64,000 nt of DNA. Origin: Streptococcus suis. Its GTDB lineage: Bacteria; Bacillota; Bacilli; Lactobacillales; Streptococcaceae. The position numbers were made by a program, and so were the translations under genes. Below the pieces are notes generated by a model. It saw only the letters and a program-made list of their open reading frames with translations. It was not told the origin of the DNA and searched no databases. Positions 37,689-47,495 of this stretch are shown here, piece by piece. Where the stretch lies: NCBI RefSeq assembly GCF_002960425.1, contig NZ_POIZ01000027.1, forward strand, positions 1 to 64,000. Direction: 5' to 3'. Position 1 is the first letter of the stretch; the number at the start of each line of letters is the position of its first letter.

Positions 37689-39123
37689 AATCTAAATGGT
37701 AGTAGGTTCCAGTCGGATTGCCAGCAGTGATGGCGATACCATTTTGATCTGCATGAGGGAAGACACGACCAGAAAATACCTTTTCTCCTTTATTGATGAA
37801 AATTTCAAAGACTGATTTGTCAATGAAGATATTGGCAGTTAATGCACCTGCCTCAATAGCACATGAGCGGCTTGTACCGAAATCTAAAGCAAATGGCTGG
37901 CCACAATGTTCACGGTCCACTGTAATCTGTCCCTTCTCTGTATCGACAGTCAAGACAAGACCCTGATTGTCTTTATTTGCGAATAGAACGATTTCATGCT
38001 TAGTATCTGCTGAAAAATCAAGTTCCAATTCATAAACATTGTTGGTTTCGCTTTGGTTTGAAAATGGCTGAGCTTCTTGGCGAAGGCTGGTAATGGCTTC
38101 CACAGGGTACTGATAAAGTTTACCGTCCTTGATAGATAATTCTTTAACCAATGACAAACAGCCTTGGTAATCATAAGCATCTGTTGGGTATTCCACATCG
38201 GGAAGAGCCAACCAGCTGACTGACAAGGTGCGACCATCTGGAGCGTTGAAGGCTTGCGTTGCGTAGCACTCAAATCCGTAGTCTAAGTTGATCAATTCAC
38301 TTGGTTCAACAATAGTTGCTGTTTCAGGATCAAAGCTCTGACCAATCTTGTACATATTTGGATAGATGTTGCCGTAGTCCAAGACTTCTTTGTCCAACCC
38401 TTGTGGGCAGTAGAGAAGGATTGGTTGCTCACCGACGAATGCAATATTTGGACATTCCATCATATAGGCAGTTAAGTCGTTTGCAAAATCCAAATCGCCG
38501 ACCAAGGTCCAGTTGAGGTAGTCATTGTTTTCAGCCTTATAAAGTTTGACAATCCCTTTCTTGTCCAAGTTTTGTCCACCGACAATGGCATAATATTGGC
38601 CTTTGTAGTTGAAGATTTGCGGATCGCGGAAGTGGTCTGTCGTATCTTCTGGTTGGTCAATCAAGATTTTGTTAATTTTTTCGATATTTCCATCCTTGTC
38701 CATCAAGGCACCGATTTGGTAGGGGTGGCGGACCCAATTTTCATCACGAACATTTCCTGTATAGAAGAGGAAGAGTTTGTCGCCAAATTCCATAGCAGAA
38801 CCTGAGTAGGCTCCGTGGCTATCAAGTGGTGTATCGGGATACATCACCGTACCAGTTTCTTCAAAGTGCACCAAGTCCGTTGATTCAGTATGTATCCATG
38901 ATTTTAAGCCATGTGCAGCACCGAATGGGAAGTACTGGTAGAAGAGGGTCCATTTTCCGTTGAAATATGAAAAGCCATTTGGATCGTTTAAAAGCCCGTG
39001 TGGAGTTTCAATATGAAAGTTGGTTCTCCAAGGGGAACTTTCAGTGTTTTTCTTGATTTTTTCAATGTATTCAGGTGTCCAGTCAGCGTAAGCTCTGTAA
39101 CGTTCTTCAGTAGTAAAAGCCAT
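37669..39123 (-). CDS. scrB: sucrose-6-phosphate hydrolase (GH32)
   Basis: A 484-residue invertase-type enzyme cutting sucrose-6-phosphate to glucose-6-phosphate and fructose. The GH32 nucleophile motif HGLLNDPNGF, the RDP motif (DHFRDPQIF) and the acid/base motif MECPN are all present, followed by a C-terminal beta-sandwich (about 340-484). ATG 39123 with TTGGAGATAGT is the likely start; the frame upstream to 39186 lies in the promoter region. It acts on the product of ScrA, and the released fructose is phosphorylated by ScrK. Confidence 0.95.
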   Translation of the reverse strand: MAFTTEERYRAYADWTPEYIEKIKKNTESSPWRTNFHIETPHGLLNDPNGFSYFNGKWTLFYQYFPFGAAHGLKSWIHTESTDLVHFEETGTVMYPDTPLDSHGAYSGSAMEFGDKLFLFYTGNVRDENWVRHPYQIGALMDKDGNIEKINKILIDQPEDTTDHFRDPQIFNYKGQYYAIVGGQNLDKKGIVKLYKAENNDYLNWTLVGDLDFANDLTAYMMECPNIAFVGEQPILLYCPQGLDKEVLDYGNIYPNMYKIGQSFDPETATIVEPSELINLDYGFECYATQAFNAPDGRTLSVSWLALPDVEYPTDAYDYQGCLSLVKELSIKDGKLYQYPVEAITSLRQEAQPFSNQSETNNVYELELDFSADTKHEIVLFANKDNQGLVLTVDTEKGQITVDREHCGQPFALDFGTSRSCAIEAGALTANIFIDKSVFEIFINKGEKVFSGRVFPHADQNGIAITAGNPTGTYYHLDYGRKTN

Positions 39124-39300
39124 ACTATCTCCAATTTTATCTAATATTTCAATTATTATAGTAAACGTTTTCTTGTTAAAAATCAAGCTTTTACCATGAT
39201 TTTAAGAATTTTTTAAAAAATTCTGCAAAACGTTTGACATATTTTGTAAAAGTGATATAATTAAACCATCGAAAGAGTGAAAACACTTTCAAAAACAAAT
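39124..39300. promoter_or_regulatory. divergent scrB/scrA promoter-operator region
   Basis: For scrA: TTGACA (39234-39239), 16-bp spacer, extended -10 TGATATAAT (39253-39261). AAAACGTTTG overlaps its -35. An inverted repeat GAAAGAGTG/CACTTTC (39271-39288) lies at the start of the transcript. Facing scrB is AAACGTTTTC (near 39162) with TATAAT on the minus strand. The two AACGTT boxes look like ScrR or CcpA sites. Confidence 0.7.
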
Positions 39301-39326
39301 AATATTTATAAGGAGATTTTTGCAAG

Positions 39327-41216
39327 ATGAACAATACAGAAATTGCAAAAAAAGTCATTGACGCCCTTGGCGGACGTGAGAACGTACGTAGTGTTGCCCA
39401 CTGTGCGACTCGCCTTCGTGTCATGGTTGTTGATGAAGGAAAAATCGACAAGGATACAGTCGAAGACATCGAAAAAGTACAAGGTGCTTTCTTTAACTCA
39501 GGTCAATACCAAATCATCTTTGGTACTGGTACAGTAAACAAAATCTACGATGAAGTCGTTGCCCTTGGTTTGCCAACAGCGACTACTGGTGAGCAAAAAG
39601 CGGAAGCTGCGAAACAAGGTAATGCTTTCCAACGTGCAATCCGTACATTCGGTGACGTATTCGTTCCAATCATTCCTGCGATCGTAGCAACTGGTCTTTT
39701 CATGGGTCTTCGTGGCCTTCTTGGAGCTCTTGGTTATACTCTTCCAGAAGATTTGAACGTTTACTCACAAATCTTGACAGATACAGCATTCATCGTATTG
39801 CCAGCCTTGGTAGTATGGTCAACTTTCCGTGTATTCGGTGGTAACCAAACAATCGGTATCGTTCTTGGTATGATGCTCATTGCGGGTCAGTTGCCAAACG
39901 CTTGGGTTGTAGCATCAGGTGGCGATGTGAAACCAACTATCTTCTTCGGTTTCATCCCAGTTGTAGGTTTGCAAGGTTCAGTATTGCCAGCCTTCATCGT
40001 CGGTTTGATTGGTGCTAAATTTGAAAAAGCTGTCCGCAAGGTTGTTCCAGAAGTTCTTGACCTCTTGGTAACACCATTCGTAACTCTCTTTGTTATGTCT
40101 ATCCTTGGCTTGTTTGTCATTGGTCCAGTCTTCCACGTGGTTGAAAACTACATCTTGGCTGGTACACAAGCTATCTTGAACTTGCCAATGGGTCTTGGTG
40201 GTCTCCTTATCGGTGGTGTTCACCAAGTTATCGTGGTATCAGGTGTTCACCATATCTTCAACTTCTTGGAAGCTCAATTGGTAGCAAACACTGGTGCTAA
40301 CCCATTCAACGCTATCATCACTGCAGCTATGACAGCACAAGGTGCTGCTACAGTAGCGGTTGGTGTGAAAACTAAAAATCCTAAATTGAAAGCTCTTGCT
40401 TTCCCAGCAGCTCTTTCTGCCTTCCTCGGTATTACTGAGCCAGCTATCTTCGGTGTTAACTTGCGTTTCCGTAAGCCATTCCTTCTTTCATTGATTGCTG
40501 GTGCGATTGGTGGTGCAGTTGCGTCAATCCTTGGCCTTGCGGGCACAGGTATGGGTGTTACCATCATCCCAGGTTTGACACTTTATGCAGGTAATGGTCA
40601 GATTCTTCCATACATCTTCATGGTAGCTGTATCATTTGCCCTTGGTTTTGCTTTGACTTACTTCTTCGGTTATGAAGATGAGGAGAAAGATGTAAAAAAG
40701 CCTAGCGCTTCAGCACAAGAAACAGCAAAAACGCTTGAAGAAGCAGAGACAGGACTTGTAGCTGAAGAAACTCTTGTATCTCCACTTTCAGGTGATGTTG
40801 TTGCTCTTGAAAATGTAAATGACCCAGTTTTCTCATCAGGAGCTATGGGTAAAGGTTTGGCAGTTAAGCCAACTGAAGGTGTTGTTTACGCACCAGCAGA
40901 TGCAGAAGTAACTATTGCTTTTGAAACAGGTCACGCTTATGGCTTGAAAACAGCTTCAGGTGCTGAAATCCTGATCCATATCGGTATTGATACAGTATCA
41001 ATGAACGGTAATGGATTTGAGAAATTGGTAGCAGCAGGCGATAAGGTAAAAGCTGGTACGCCACTTGCTAAATTCGATGCAGCTAAGATTGCTGAAGCAG
41101 GTCTTGATGATACAACGATGATCATCGTGACAAACACTGCAGATTTCACAGAAGTTTCACCACTTGCTGAAGGTACAATTGCTCATGGTGCTGACTTCTT
41201 GAAAGTTGCTAAATAA
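39327..41216 (+). CDS. scrA: sucrose PTS transporter EIIBCA
   Basis: A 629-residue permease with order IIB (1-85, phospho-cysteine in VAHCATRLRVMV), IIC (about 105-450, ten or so membrane segments) and IIA (about 480-620, phospho-histidine in ILIHIGIDTVSMNG). It imports sucrose as sucrose-6-phosphate. The order IIB-IIC-IIA is that of the sucrose/beta-glucoside group and differs from the IIC-IIB-IIA protein at 1966. Highly biased codons imply strong expression. It lies opposite scrB-scrR and upstream of scrK. Confidence 0.95.
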   Translation: MNNTEIAKKVIDALGGRENVRSVAHCATRLRVMVVDEGKIDKDTVEDIEKVQGAFFNSGQYQIIFGTGTVNKIYDEVVALGLPTATTGEQKAEAAKQGNAFQRAIRTFGDVFVPIIPAIVATGLFMGLRGLLGALGYTLPEDLNVYSQILTDTAFIVLPALVVWSTFRVFGGNQTIGIVLGMMLIAGQLPNAWVVASGGDVKPTIFFGFIPVVGLQGSVLPAFIVGLIGAKFEKAVRKVVPEVLDLLVTPFVTLFVMSILGLFVIGPVFHVVENYILAGTQAILNLPMGLGGLLIGGVHQVIVVSGVHHIFNFLEAQLVANTGANPFNAIITAAMTAQGAATVAVGVKTKNPKLKALAFPAALSAFLGITEPAIFGVNLRFRKPFLLSLIAGAIGGAVASILGLAGTGMGVTIIPGLTLYAGNGQILPYIFMVAVSFALGFALTYFFGYEDEEKDVKKPSASAQETAKTLEEAETGLVAEETLVSPLSGDVVALENVNDPVFSSGAMGKGLAVKPTEGVVYAPADAEVTIAFETGHAYGLKTASGAEILIHIGIDTVSMNGNGFEKLVAAGDKVKAGTPLAKFDAAKIAEAGLDDTTMIIVTNTADFTEVSPLAEGTIAHGADFLKVAK

Positions 41217-41230
41217 TTCTAGCCCCCCTC

Positions 41231-41312
41231 TTTGCTTTCATTACTTCGTTAACTCGCTTTGGCGTACTTCAGTTATGCCTGCAGCTCGTTGCCTAGTACT
41301 GAAAGTAAGATG
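41231..41312. repeat. dispersed modular repeat, copy C
   Basis: A short copy: CTTTCATTACTTCGTTAACT at the left end and AGTACTGAAAGTAAGA at the right are inverted to each other. It contains AGTTATGCCTGC (as in copy B) and CAGCTCGTTGCCTAGTACT or a close variant (as in copy A), but no internal hairpin module. Confidence 0.7.
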
Positions 41313-41412
41313 AGAGCCTAGAAGTAAAAATATTTAGAAAAAGGCGGTAAGCCTTTTTCTTCTGTTTCTTTCTGTGGTATAATAGAACAAATAAAAAATA
41401 GGAGATATTCAG

Positions 41413-42294
41413 ATGACAAAACTATACGGAAGCTTGGAAGCTGGTGGTACAAAATTTGTATGTGCTGTCGGTGATGAGAACTTTCAAGTAATTGAAAAAA
41501 CACAATTTCCAACGACAACACCATATGAGACCATTGAACGTACAGTAGAATTCTTCAAACGCTATGAAGACCGTTTGGCAGGTATTGCCATTGGTTCATT
41601 CGGTCCAATTGATATTGACCAAAATTCACAGACCTACGGTTACATCACATCAACACCAAAACCACACTGGTCAAATATTGACTTGCTTGGTTTGATCGCC
41701 AAGGAATTTAATATCCCATTCTACTTCACGACAGATGTTAACTCATCAGCCTATGGTGAAACCTTGGTTCGTAAGGGTGTTAAGAGCCTGGTTTACTATA
41801 CTATCGGTACGGGTATCGGTGCTGGTGCTATCCAAAATGGTGAATTTATCGGTGGTTTGGGCCATACAGAAGCTGGTCATACTTACGTAGCTTTGCATCC
41901 ATATGATGTCAAGCATGAGTTTAATGGAACTTGCCCATTCCATAATGGTTGTTTAGAAGGATTGGCAGCGGGTCCTTCTCTTGAAGGTCGTACTGGTATC
42001 CGTGGTGAGTTGATTGAACTCAACTCAGATGTCTGGGATGTTCAAGCCTATTACATTGCTCAAGCAGCTGTTCAGGCAACTCTGCTCTACCGTCCTCAAG
42101 TCATTGTATTTGGTGGTGGCGTTATGGCACAAGAACACATGCTCAATCGTGTGCGTGAAAAATTCGTTGGTTTGATGAACGATTACCTTCCAACACCTGA
42201 TGTCAAAGACTACATTGTAACGCCGGCTGTTGCTGAAAATGGTTCAGCTACACTTGGTAACTTTGCCTTGGCAAAACAAGTATCTGAAAAATAA
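41413..42294 (+). CDS. scrK: fructokinase (ROK family)
   Basis: A 293-residue sugar kinase of the ROK family that phosphorylates the fructose released by ScrB to fructose-6-phosphate. The ATP site LYGSLEAGGTKFVCAVG, the catalytic segment TDVNSSAYGE and the zinc-binding motif with His, Cys residues (GHTYVALHP, GTCPFHNGCLEGLAAGPS) are present. Start ATG 41413 follows TAGGAGAT. It is downstream of scrA but has its own promoter (TATAAT near 41378). Confidence 0.94.
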   Translation: MTKLYGSLEAGGTKFVCAVGDENFQVIEKTQFPTTTPYETIERTVEFFKRYEDRLAGIAIGSFGPIDIDQNSQTYGYITSTPKPHWSNIDLLGLIAKEFNIPFYFTTDVNSSAYGETLVRKGVKSLVYYTIGTGIGAGAIQNGEFIGGLGHTEAGHTYVALHPYDVKHEFNGTCPFHNGCLEGLAAGPSLEGRTGIRGELIELNSDVWDVQAYYIAQAAVQATLLYRPQVIVFGGGVMAQEHMLNRVREKFVGLMNDYLPTPDVKDYIVTPAVAENGSATLGNFALAKQVSEK

Positions 42295-42296
42295 AG

Positions 42297-42325
42297 GAAA
42301 ATCCGAGTTATTCGGATTTTTTTGT
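42297..42325 (+). terminator. terminator of scrK
   Basis: AAATCCGA GTTA TTCGGATTT followed by T residues. Confidence 0.8.
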
Positions 42326-42367
42326 GGCTAAAAAGCTGGTGCGAAAGGATGTAAGGGAAAGACTCTT

Positions 42368-42395
42368 GTAAAGACGAAGAGGTAAAGACGAAGAA
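42368..42395. repeat. tandem 14-bp repeat
   Basis: GTAAAGACGAAGAG is repeated head to tail with one change, about 85 bp ahead of the next gene. Confidence 0.6.
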
Positions 42396-42479
42396 GGGAA
42401 TAGGATTCCTATCATCCAACATAGAATTAGGCAAATACTGCTCAAGTATGGTATAATAGGTTTTTGAAAGGACTAACTT

Positions 42480-43142
42480 ATGATTAGAAAAGAGAAAAGA
42501 TTTCCGCTAGTAGCTGATAATGAAGTGCTAGTAGGAGTAAATCCAATTATGAGTTTATATGATGAAAGCGACTTGATTAGTAATATCAAGGGGCCTTATC
42601 AAGAAAAAGAATTTGCTGGTGTATCATCTAGTCAGCCAGCGATAAGAGAGACTGGTCGCCTTGTGACAGACGATGACCTCTTGCCTCCACTCTTTGAGGC
42701 CAAATCCAGTCATTATTCGCGGAGAGAGCGTCTGCAACAATATACCCAAGCCAAACCAACTCAGGTTAAGACTCAGGGTCAAGTGGCCCGTGAGCAAGCC
42801 CGTGAGGATTTGAAGAAGAAACGGTCTGCAACCTACCTGAGAGATGAAAAACCAACGCCGGCCAAGGTCTTTGTCAAGCCACCTGTTAGCCCAACACCAG
42901 AGGTGAAGGCAGGAACCTTGTCCCACTTGGCAGATAAGCTTCGTCAGACAGACTATATCTTGGCAGATATTCCTGCGGTCTATTCCTTGAAAAAAGAGGA
43001 TCGTGAGCAGGAGCAACCGGTGAGAAAAAATTCCTATGACTTTTTGAAGAAAAGCCAGGTTTATAACTATCCTGAGCGCCAGCAACAAAGAGATCGTCGC
43101 ATTGCACAGGAATTAAATTTAACAACTATAGAAGAGGACTAA
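42480..43142 (+). CDS. charged protein of unknown function upstream of murC
   Basis: A 220-residue protein without membrane segments, rich in Lys, Arg, Gln and Glu, with low-complexity, probably disordered stretches (for example [17 protein letters not shown]) and a conserved-looking C-terminal motif [21 protein letters not shown] homologue lies at the same place upstream of murC in other streptococci, as I recall, but I know of no function. Only 1 bp separates its stop from murC, so it is cotranscribed with wall-synthesis genes. A regulatory or scaffolding role in the wall or division machinery is a guess from context. Confidence 0.7.
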   Translation: MIRKEKRFPLVADNEVLVGVNPIMSLYDESDLISNIKGPYQEKEFAGVSSSQPAIRETGRLVTDDDLLPPLFEAKSSHYSRRERLQQYTQAKPTQVKTQGQVAREQAREDLKKKRSATYLRDEKPTPAKVFVKPPVSPTPEVKAGTLSHLADKLRQTDYILADIPAVYSLKKEDREQEQPVRKNSYDFLKKSQVYNYPERQQQRDRRIAQELNLTTIEED

Positions 43143-43143
43143 C

Positions 43144-44475
43144 ATGACAAAAACCTATCATTTTATCGGAATTAAAGGTTCAGGCATGAGTGCCTTGGCA
43201 CTGATGTTGCACCAAATGGGCTACAAGGTTCAGGGAAGTGATGTAGAGAAATACTACTTCACTCAACGTGGCTTGGAACAAGCAGGTATCGACATTTTAC
43301 CTTTCGATGAGAAAAATATCACGGCTGATGTTGAACTAATCGCTGGAAATGCCTTCCGTCCAGATAACAATGTGGAGATTGCATTTGCCGATGCACAGGG
43401 CTTTAGCTACAAACGCTACCATGAATTCTTGGGTGAATTTATGAAGGGCTTTACCAGCCTTGGTGTAGCAGGTGCCCACGGTAAGACATCAACGACAGGA
43501 CTTTTGGCCCATGTGATGCGCAATATCACAGACACCTCTTTCCTGATTGGAGATGGAACAGGTCGTGGCTCAGCCAATGCCCAGTATTTTGTCTTTGAGT
43601 CAGATGAGTATGAGCGCCATTTTGCCCCTTACTATCCTGAGTACAGCATCATTACTAACATTGACTTTGATCATCCAGATTACTTCACCAGCCTAGAGGA
43701 TGTCTTTAACGCCTTTAACGATTATGCCAAACAAGTCAAAAAAGGTCTGTTTGTCTATGGTGAAGACGAGCAGCTGCGTCGGATTACGGCTAATGCCCCA
43801 ATCTACTACTACGGAACAGGTCCAGACAATGACTTTGTAGCCTATGATTTGAAACCATCGACGACTGGTTCACAGTTCAAGGTCCGTCACAAAGAACAAG
43901 AATTGGGAGAGTTCCAAATTCCAACCTTTGGCAAGCACAATGTCATGAATGCAACAGCCGTTATTGCTAACCTTCACATGGCTGGTTTTGATTTGAGCTT
44001 GGTTGCAGAGCACTTGAAGACCTTTGCAGGTGTCAAACGCCGCTTTACAGAGAAGGTTGTCAACGATACAGTCATCATTGATGACTTTGCCCACCATCCA
44101 ACAGAAATCATTGCGACCATTGACGCGGCTCGTCAGAAGTATCCAAGCAAGGAGTTGGTAGCTATTTTCCAACCTCACACCTTTACGCGAACCATTGCCC
44201 TTTTGGATGAATTTGCGGAAGCCCTAAATGGAGCAGACGCTGTTTACTTGGCACAGATTTACGGTTCGGCGCGTGAAACAGATAATGGTCAGGTTAAGGT
44301 AGAAGATCTGGCAGCTAAAATCAATAAAAAAGGTGGTCTGGTTACTGTCGAAAATACCTCGCCGCTTTTGGATCATGACAATGCTGTCTATGTATTTATG
44401 GGGGCTGGAGATATTCAGTCTTATGAGTATTCATTTGAAAGATTGCTTTCCAGCTTGACAAATAATGTTCAATAA
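43144..44475 (+). CDS. murC: UDP-N-acetylmuramate--L-alanine ligase
   Basis: A 443-residue Mur ligase adding L-alanine to UDP-MurNAc. The Rossmann motif [15 protein letters not shown] at the N-terminus binds UDP-MurNAc; the ATP loop [13 protein letters not shown] lies near 108-120; [11 protein letters not shown] and the C-terminal domain with [11 protein letters not shown] complete the signature. It is cytoplasmic, and the first committed step of the stem peptide. It lies in a run with an unknown protein before it and GNAT, mltG and greA after it. Confidence 0.96.
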   Translation: MTKTYHFIGIKGSGMSALALMLHQMGYKVQGSDVEKYYFTQRGLEQAGIDILPFDEKNITADVELIAGNAFRPDNNVEIAFADAQGFSYKRYHEFLGEFMKGFTSLGVAGAHGKTSTTGLLAHVMRNITDTSFLIGDGTGRGSANAQYFVFESDEYERHFAPYYPEYSIITNIDFDHPDYFTSLEDVFNAFNDYAKQVKKGLFVYGEDEQLRRITANAPIYYYGTGPDNDFVAYDLKPSTTGSQFKVRHKEQELGEFQIPTFGKHNVMNATAVIANLHMAGFDLSLVAEHLKTFAGVKRRFTEKVVNDTVIIDDFAHHPTEIIATIDAARQKYPSKELVAIFQPHTFTRTIALLDEFAEALNGADAVYLAQIYGSARETDNGQVKVEDLAAKINKKGGLVTVENTSPLLDHDNAVYVFMGAGDIQSYEYSFERLLSSLTNNVQ

Positions 44476-44529
44476 GAAGAAAGACGGAGGCCTATGGCCC
44501 CTGTTTTTCCGCTATTTAGGGGGATGTTT

Positions 44530-45012
44530 ATGGAGATTCGTTTTGCTCGACTATCAGATCTAGACCAGGTTCTGGAACTTGAAACTGCTAATTTTTCCAA
44601 AGAAGAACGGATTTCGGAGCAGGTTCTGGCAACCTTTTTAAGAGAAGTACCGCAGACTTGCTTGGTCATGGAAGTAGAGGGCCAATTAGCAGGCTTTATC
44701 CTGGCCAGTCCATGGGCCTCTGCCACAGTTACAGATGAAATTTTCTATCTGGAGTCTGGTCAGTTGCCGACAGGTCAACACCTGGCTATAGCTAGCCTAT
44801 CAGTAGCTCCCAACTATCAAGGCCAGGGGATAGGGACCCTCTTGCTTGCAGGTCTAAAAGAAGTAGCTGTCCAAGGAAACTATCAAGGGATTGCCCTGAC
44901 CTGTAAGGAGAGCCTGATCAAGTATTACCAAATCAATCAATTTGAGGACCAGGGACCTTCACAATCTCAATTTGGAGGAAAAACCTGGTATGATATGTAT
45001 TGGAAAGCTTGA
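44530..45012 (+). CDS. GNAT-family N-acetyltransferase
   Basis: A 160-residue acetyltransferase. The fold is recognised from EIRFARLSDLDQVLELE at the N-terminus and the acetyl-CoA motif SVAPNYQGQGIGTLLL, followed by ALTCKESLIKYYQINQFED. ATG 44530 is preceded by AGGGGG at good spacing. An upstream ATG at 44494 also has a GGAGG site, but only three bases away, so a 172-residue form is possible. The acceptor is not predictable; the position between murC and mltG is conserved but does not fix a role. Confidence 0.82.
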   Translation: MEIRFARLSDLDQVLELETANFSKEERISEQVLATFLREVPQTCLVMEVEGQLAGFILASPWASATVTDEIFYLESGQLPTGQHLAIASLSVAPNYQGQGIGTLLLAGLKEVAVQGNYQGIALTCKESLIKYYQINQFEDQGPSQSQFGGKTWYDMYWKA

Positions 45013-45086
45013 TATAAAGGGAATTTCTTGCATTTCCTAGGCCTTTGAGATATAATGTATAGTAACTGTGTGAAAGGAGCGATAGC

Positions 45087-46889
45087 GTGACAAAGGATAC
45101 GAATGAAAATAACACGCAGTCTTCAAGTTTTCGCGATCAGATTTTGCGGGATTTGGAAGAATTGAAATTAAAACGTTTGGCAGACCAGGCCATCAAAGGT
45201 CAGACGGAACAACCAAACCAAGTGAAGGTTGACCAGCAAATAGAATTCCCTGCGGAACCAGTTAGCCAAAGAGAAACCATTCCAGTTGGAGAAATGACTT
45301 ATCCGGAGACCTATTTGGCAGAGGAAGGTCAAGAAAATCTTGAAGAAGAGGTTGAGGAAATCATTCCATCAGAGCCTGTTGTTGAGACGGAAGACCTTGT
45401 TGTCGAGAAGGAAGAAGTACCAACTTCGGCTCCAGTGACCCAAGATACAGTCGAACGCAATCTGGAAGAGTTGAGAAGATTGGTTGCAGCGAATACCACT
45501 GGTTTTGAAAATGAACCATCACCAGTTGCGACTCCAGAAACAGAAGTTGAACCCAGCTTAGAAGAGACATTTGTTGATTTTCCAGTAGAAGATGTTTCAG
45601 CAGTGACTGGTGATACAGAAATCATCTCCCTAGAAGATACCCTTCTAGCTTCAAAAATCAATGAAACGCCTGCAGAAAAGTCAGAAGAGCCAGTAGTTGC
45701 AACAGCCCTGCCATCTAGGAAGAATCTATCGAATAAGAGCAGTCTTCAACGCCGCAAGAAACAAGACAAGGCAGCCAAGCGCATCGTATCGGTGATCATG
45801 TCTTTGATTCTCCTAGTGGTAGTTGTGACTGGAATTGCAGGTTATATGTGGATCAAATCCAGCTTAGAGCCTGTTAATGCAAAAGCTACAGAAGCTGTTC
45901 AGGTTGAAATTCCAGAAGGCTCCTCTACTTTAGAAATCGGTAAGATCTTGGTAGACAACCAGTTGGTGAAGAATGCAACGGTCTTTAATTACTATTCAAA
46001 AATCAAGAGCTATAATAACTTCCAAAGCGGTTATTACAATTTGAAGCAAAGCATGTCGGTTGACGATATTGCAAAAGCCTTACAAGAAAGTGGGACTCCG
46101 ACTCCTCAGAAAGAGCCGGCAGGTAAAATCTTGATCGTCGAAGGGTATACACTGACTCAAATCTCACAGGCTATTACCAATAATACCAAGACAGAAGATA
46201 AGAACGATAAGACACCATTCACTTCAGAAGAATTTATGGCAACAGTGACCAACCCAGATTTCATCAATCGTATGGTTGCTGCTTATCCACAATTGTTTGC
46301 TAGTCTTCCAACAGCAGACAGCGGTGTTATCTATCAATTAGAGGGTTACCTCTTCCCAGCTGTCTATGAATATACTGAAGAAACAACAATGGAAGAGTTG
46401 GTTGAACAAATGATTGCGGCTATGGATGCTCGTTTGCAACCTTACTATGAGGCTATTGCTGCGAAAAACTTAACGGTTAACGAAGTGCTGACTTTGGCCT
46501 CACTCGTTGAAAAAGAAGGTTCTACAGATGAGGATCGTCGCAATATTGCAAGTGTATTCTTCAACCGTCTCAATAATGAAATGCCTTTACAGTCTAATAT
46601 TGCTATTCTTTATGCACAAGGCAAGCTTGGTCAAGAAACAACTTTGGCAGAGGATGCTGGAATTGATACCAACATTGATTCACCATATAACATCTATTGG
46701 AGGGCTGGCTTGATGCCTGGTCCAGTAGATAGCCCAAGTGTATCAGCGATTGAAGCGGTTATCAATGCCAACACAACGGATTATCTTTACTTTGTGGCAG
46801 ATGTAACAACAGGTACGGTTTACTATGCGAGAACAATCGAAGAACACGACCAAAACGTTGCTAAGTATGTCAACGCTCACTTAGAGTAA
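45087..46889 (+). CDS. mltG: endolytic murein transglycosylase MltG
   Basis: A 600-residue bitopic protein. The cytoplasmic part (1-225) is long, acidic and low complexity, as is typical of streptococcal MltG. A basic patch and one transmembrane helix follow (about 232-256, VSVIMSLILLVVVVTGIAGY), then LysM-like and YceG catalytic domains with the catalytic Glu in LASLVEKEG and the motif SPYNIYWRAGLMPGPVDSPS. It cleaves nascent glycan strands and works with PBP1A and the elongation machinery. The start is GTG 45087 behind AAAGGAG. Confidence 0.94.
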   Translation: MTKDTNENNTQSSSFRDQILRDLEELKLKRLADQAIKGQTEQPNQVKVDQQIEFPAEPVSQRETIPVGEMTYPETYLAEEGQENLEEEVEEIIPSEPVVETEDLVVEKEEVPTSAPVTQDTVERNLEELRRLVAANTTGFENEPSPVATPETEVEPSLEETFVDFPVEDVSAVTGDTEIISLEDTLLASKINETPAEKSEEPVVATALPSRKNLSNKSSLQRRKKQDKAAKRIVSVIMSLILLVVVVTGIAGYMWIKSSLEPVNAKATEAVQVEIPEGSSTLEIGKILVDNQLVKNATVFNYYSKIKSYNNFQSGYYNLKQSMSVDDIAKALQESGTPTPQKEPAGKILIVEGYTLTQISQAITNNTKTEDKNDKTPFTSEEFMATVTNPDFINRMVAAYPQLFASLPTADSGVIYQLEGYLFPAVYEYTEETTMEELVEQMIAAMDARLQPYYEAIAAKNLTVNEVLTLASLVEKEGSTDEDRRNIASVFFNRLNNEMPLQSNIAILYAQGKLGQETTLAEDAGIDTNIDSPYNIYWRAGLMPGPVDSPSVSAIEAVINANTTDYLYFVADVTTGTVYYARTIEEHDQNVAKYVNAHLE

Positions 46890-46903
46890 ATTAGAAATTT
46901 ATA

Positions 46904-46938
46904 ACAAAATTATGTGGATTTCCACATAATTTTGTTTT
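46904..46938 (+). terminator. terminator between mltG and greA
   Basis: A perfect 15-bp stem, ACAAAATTATGTGGA TT TCCACATAATTTTGT, followed by TTT. Confidence 0.85.
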
Positions 46939-46970
46939 CACAGAAAATGATAGAAAGAAAAGGAAATATA

Positions 46971-47453
46971 ATGGCAGAAAAAACCTATCCAATGACCTTG
47001 GAAGAAAAAGAAAAATTAGAAAAAGAATTGGAAGAGCTTAAGCTCGTCCGTCGTCCAGAAATCGTAGAGCGTATTAAAATTGCACGTTCTTATGGAGACC
47101 TTTCAGAAAACTCTGAGTACGAAGCGGCTAAAGATGAGCAAGCCTTTGTTGAAGGTCAAATTTCAACGATTGAAACCAAAATTCGCTATGCTGAGATTGT
47201 CAACAGCGATGCCGTTGCTGCAGATGAAGTAGCGATTGGTAAAACCGTTACAGTTCAAGAAGTCGGTGAAACGGAAGAGGAAGTTTACCACATCGTAGGT
47301 GCTGCGGGTGCAGATGCCTTTGCAAGTAAGATTTCTAACGAAAGTCCAATCGGTCATGCCTTGATTGGTAAGAAGACAGGAGATGTGGCTATGATTGAAA
47401 CACCTGCTGGCAGCTACGAAGTTAAAATCTTGAAAGTTGAAAAAACAAAATAA
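46971..47453 (+). CDS. greA: transcription elongation factor GreA
   Basis: A 160-residue transcript-cleavage factor. The N-terminal antiparallel coiled coil (about 10-78) carries the acidic tip ([16 protein letters not shown]), and the FKBP-like C-terminal domain ends in [11 protein letters not shown]. It rescues backtracked RNA polymerase. The frame is open from 46914, but ATG 46971 behind AAAAGGAA gives the canonical length. It follows mltG as in other streptococci. Confidence 0.96.
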   Translation: MAEKTYPMTLEEKEKLEKELEELKLVRRPEIVERIKIARSYGDLSENSEYEAAKDEQAFVEGQISTIETKIRYAEIVNSDAVAADEVAIGKTVTVQEVGETEEEVYHIVGAAGADAFASKISNESPIGHALIGKKTGDVAMIETPAGSYEVKILKVEKTK

Positions 47454-47459
47454 GGTGTG

Positions 47460-47487
47460 GAGAGAGTCGAATGATTCTCTCTTTTTT
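47460..47487 (+). terminator. terminator of greA
   Basis: GAGAGAGTC and GATTCTCTC pair (one mismatch) and are followed by six T residues. Confidence 0.8.
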
Positions 47488-47495
47488 GCATTAGA

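Noticed and set aside
39271..39290. Terminator at the start of the scrA transcript
   Set aside because: The inverted repeat GAAAGAGTG/CACTTTC has no T-run and is better explained as an operator.
42624..43088. 154-codon open frame antisense to the murC-upstream gene
   Set aside because: No SD, composition reflects the complementary strand; the plus-strand gene is coupled to murC.
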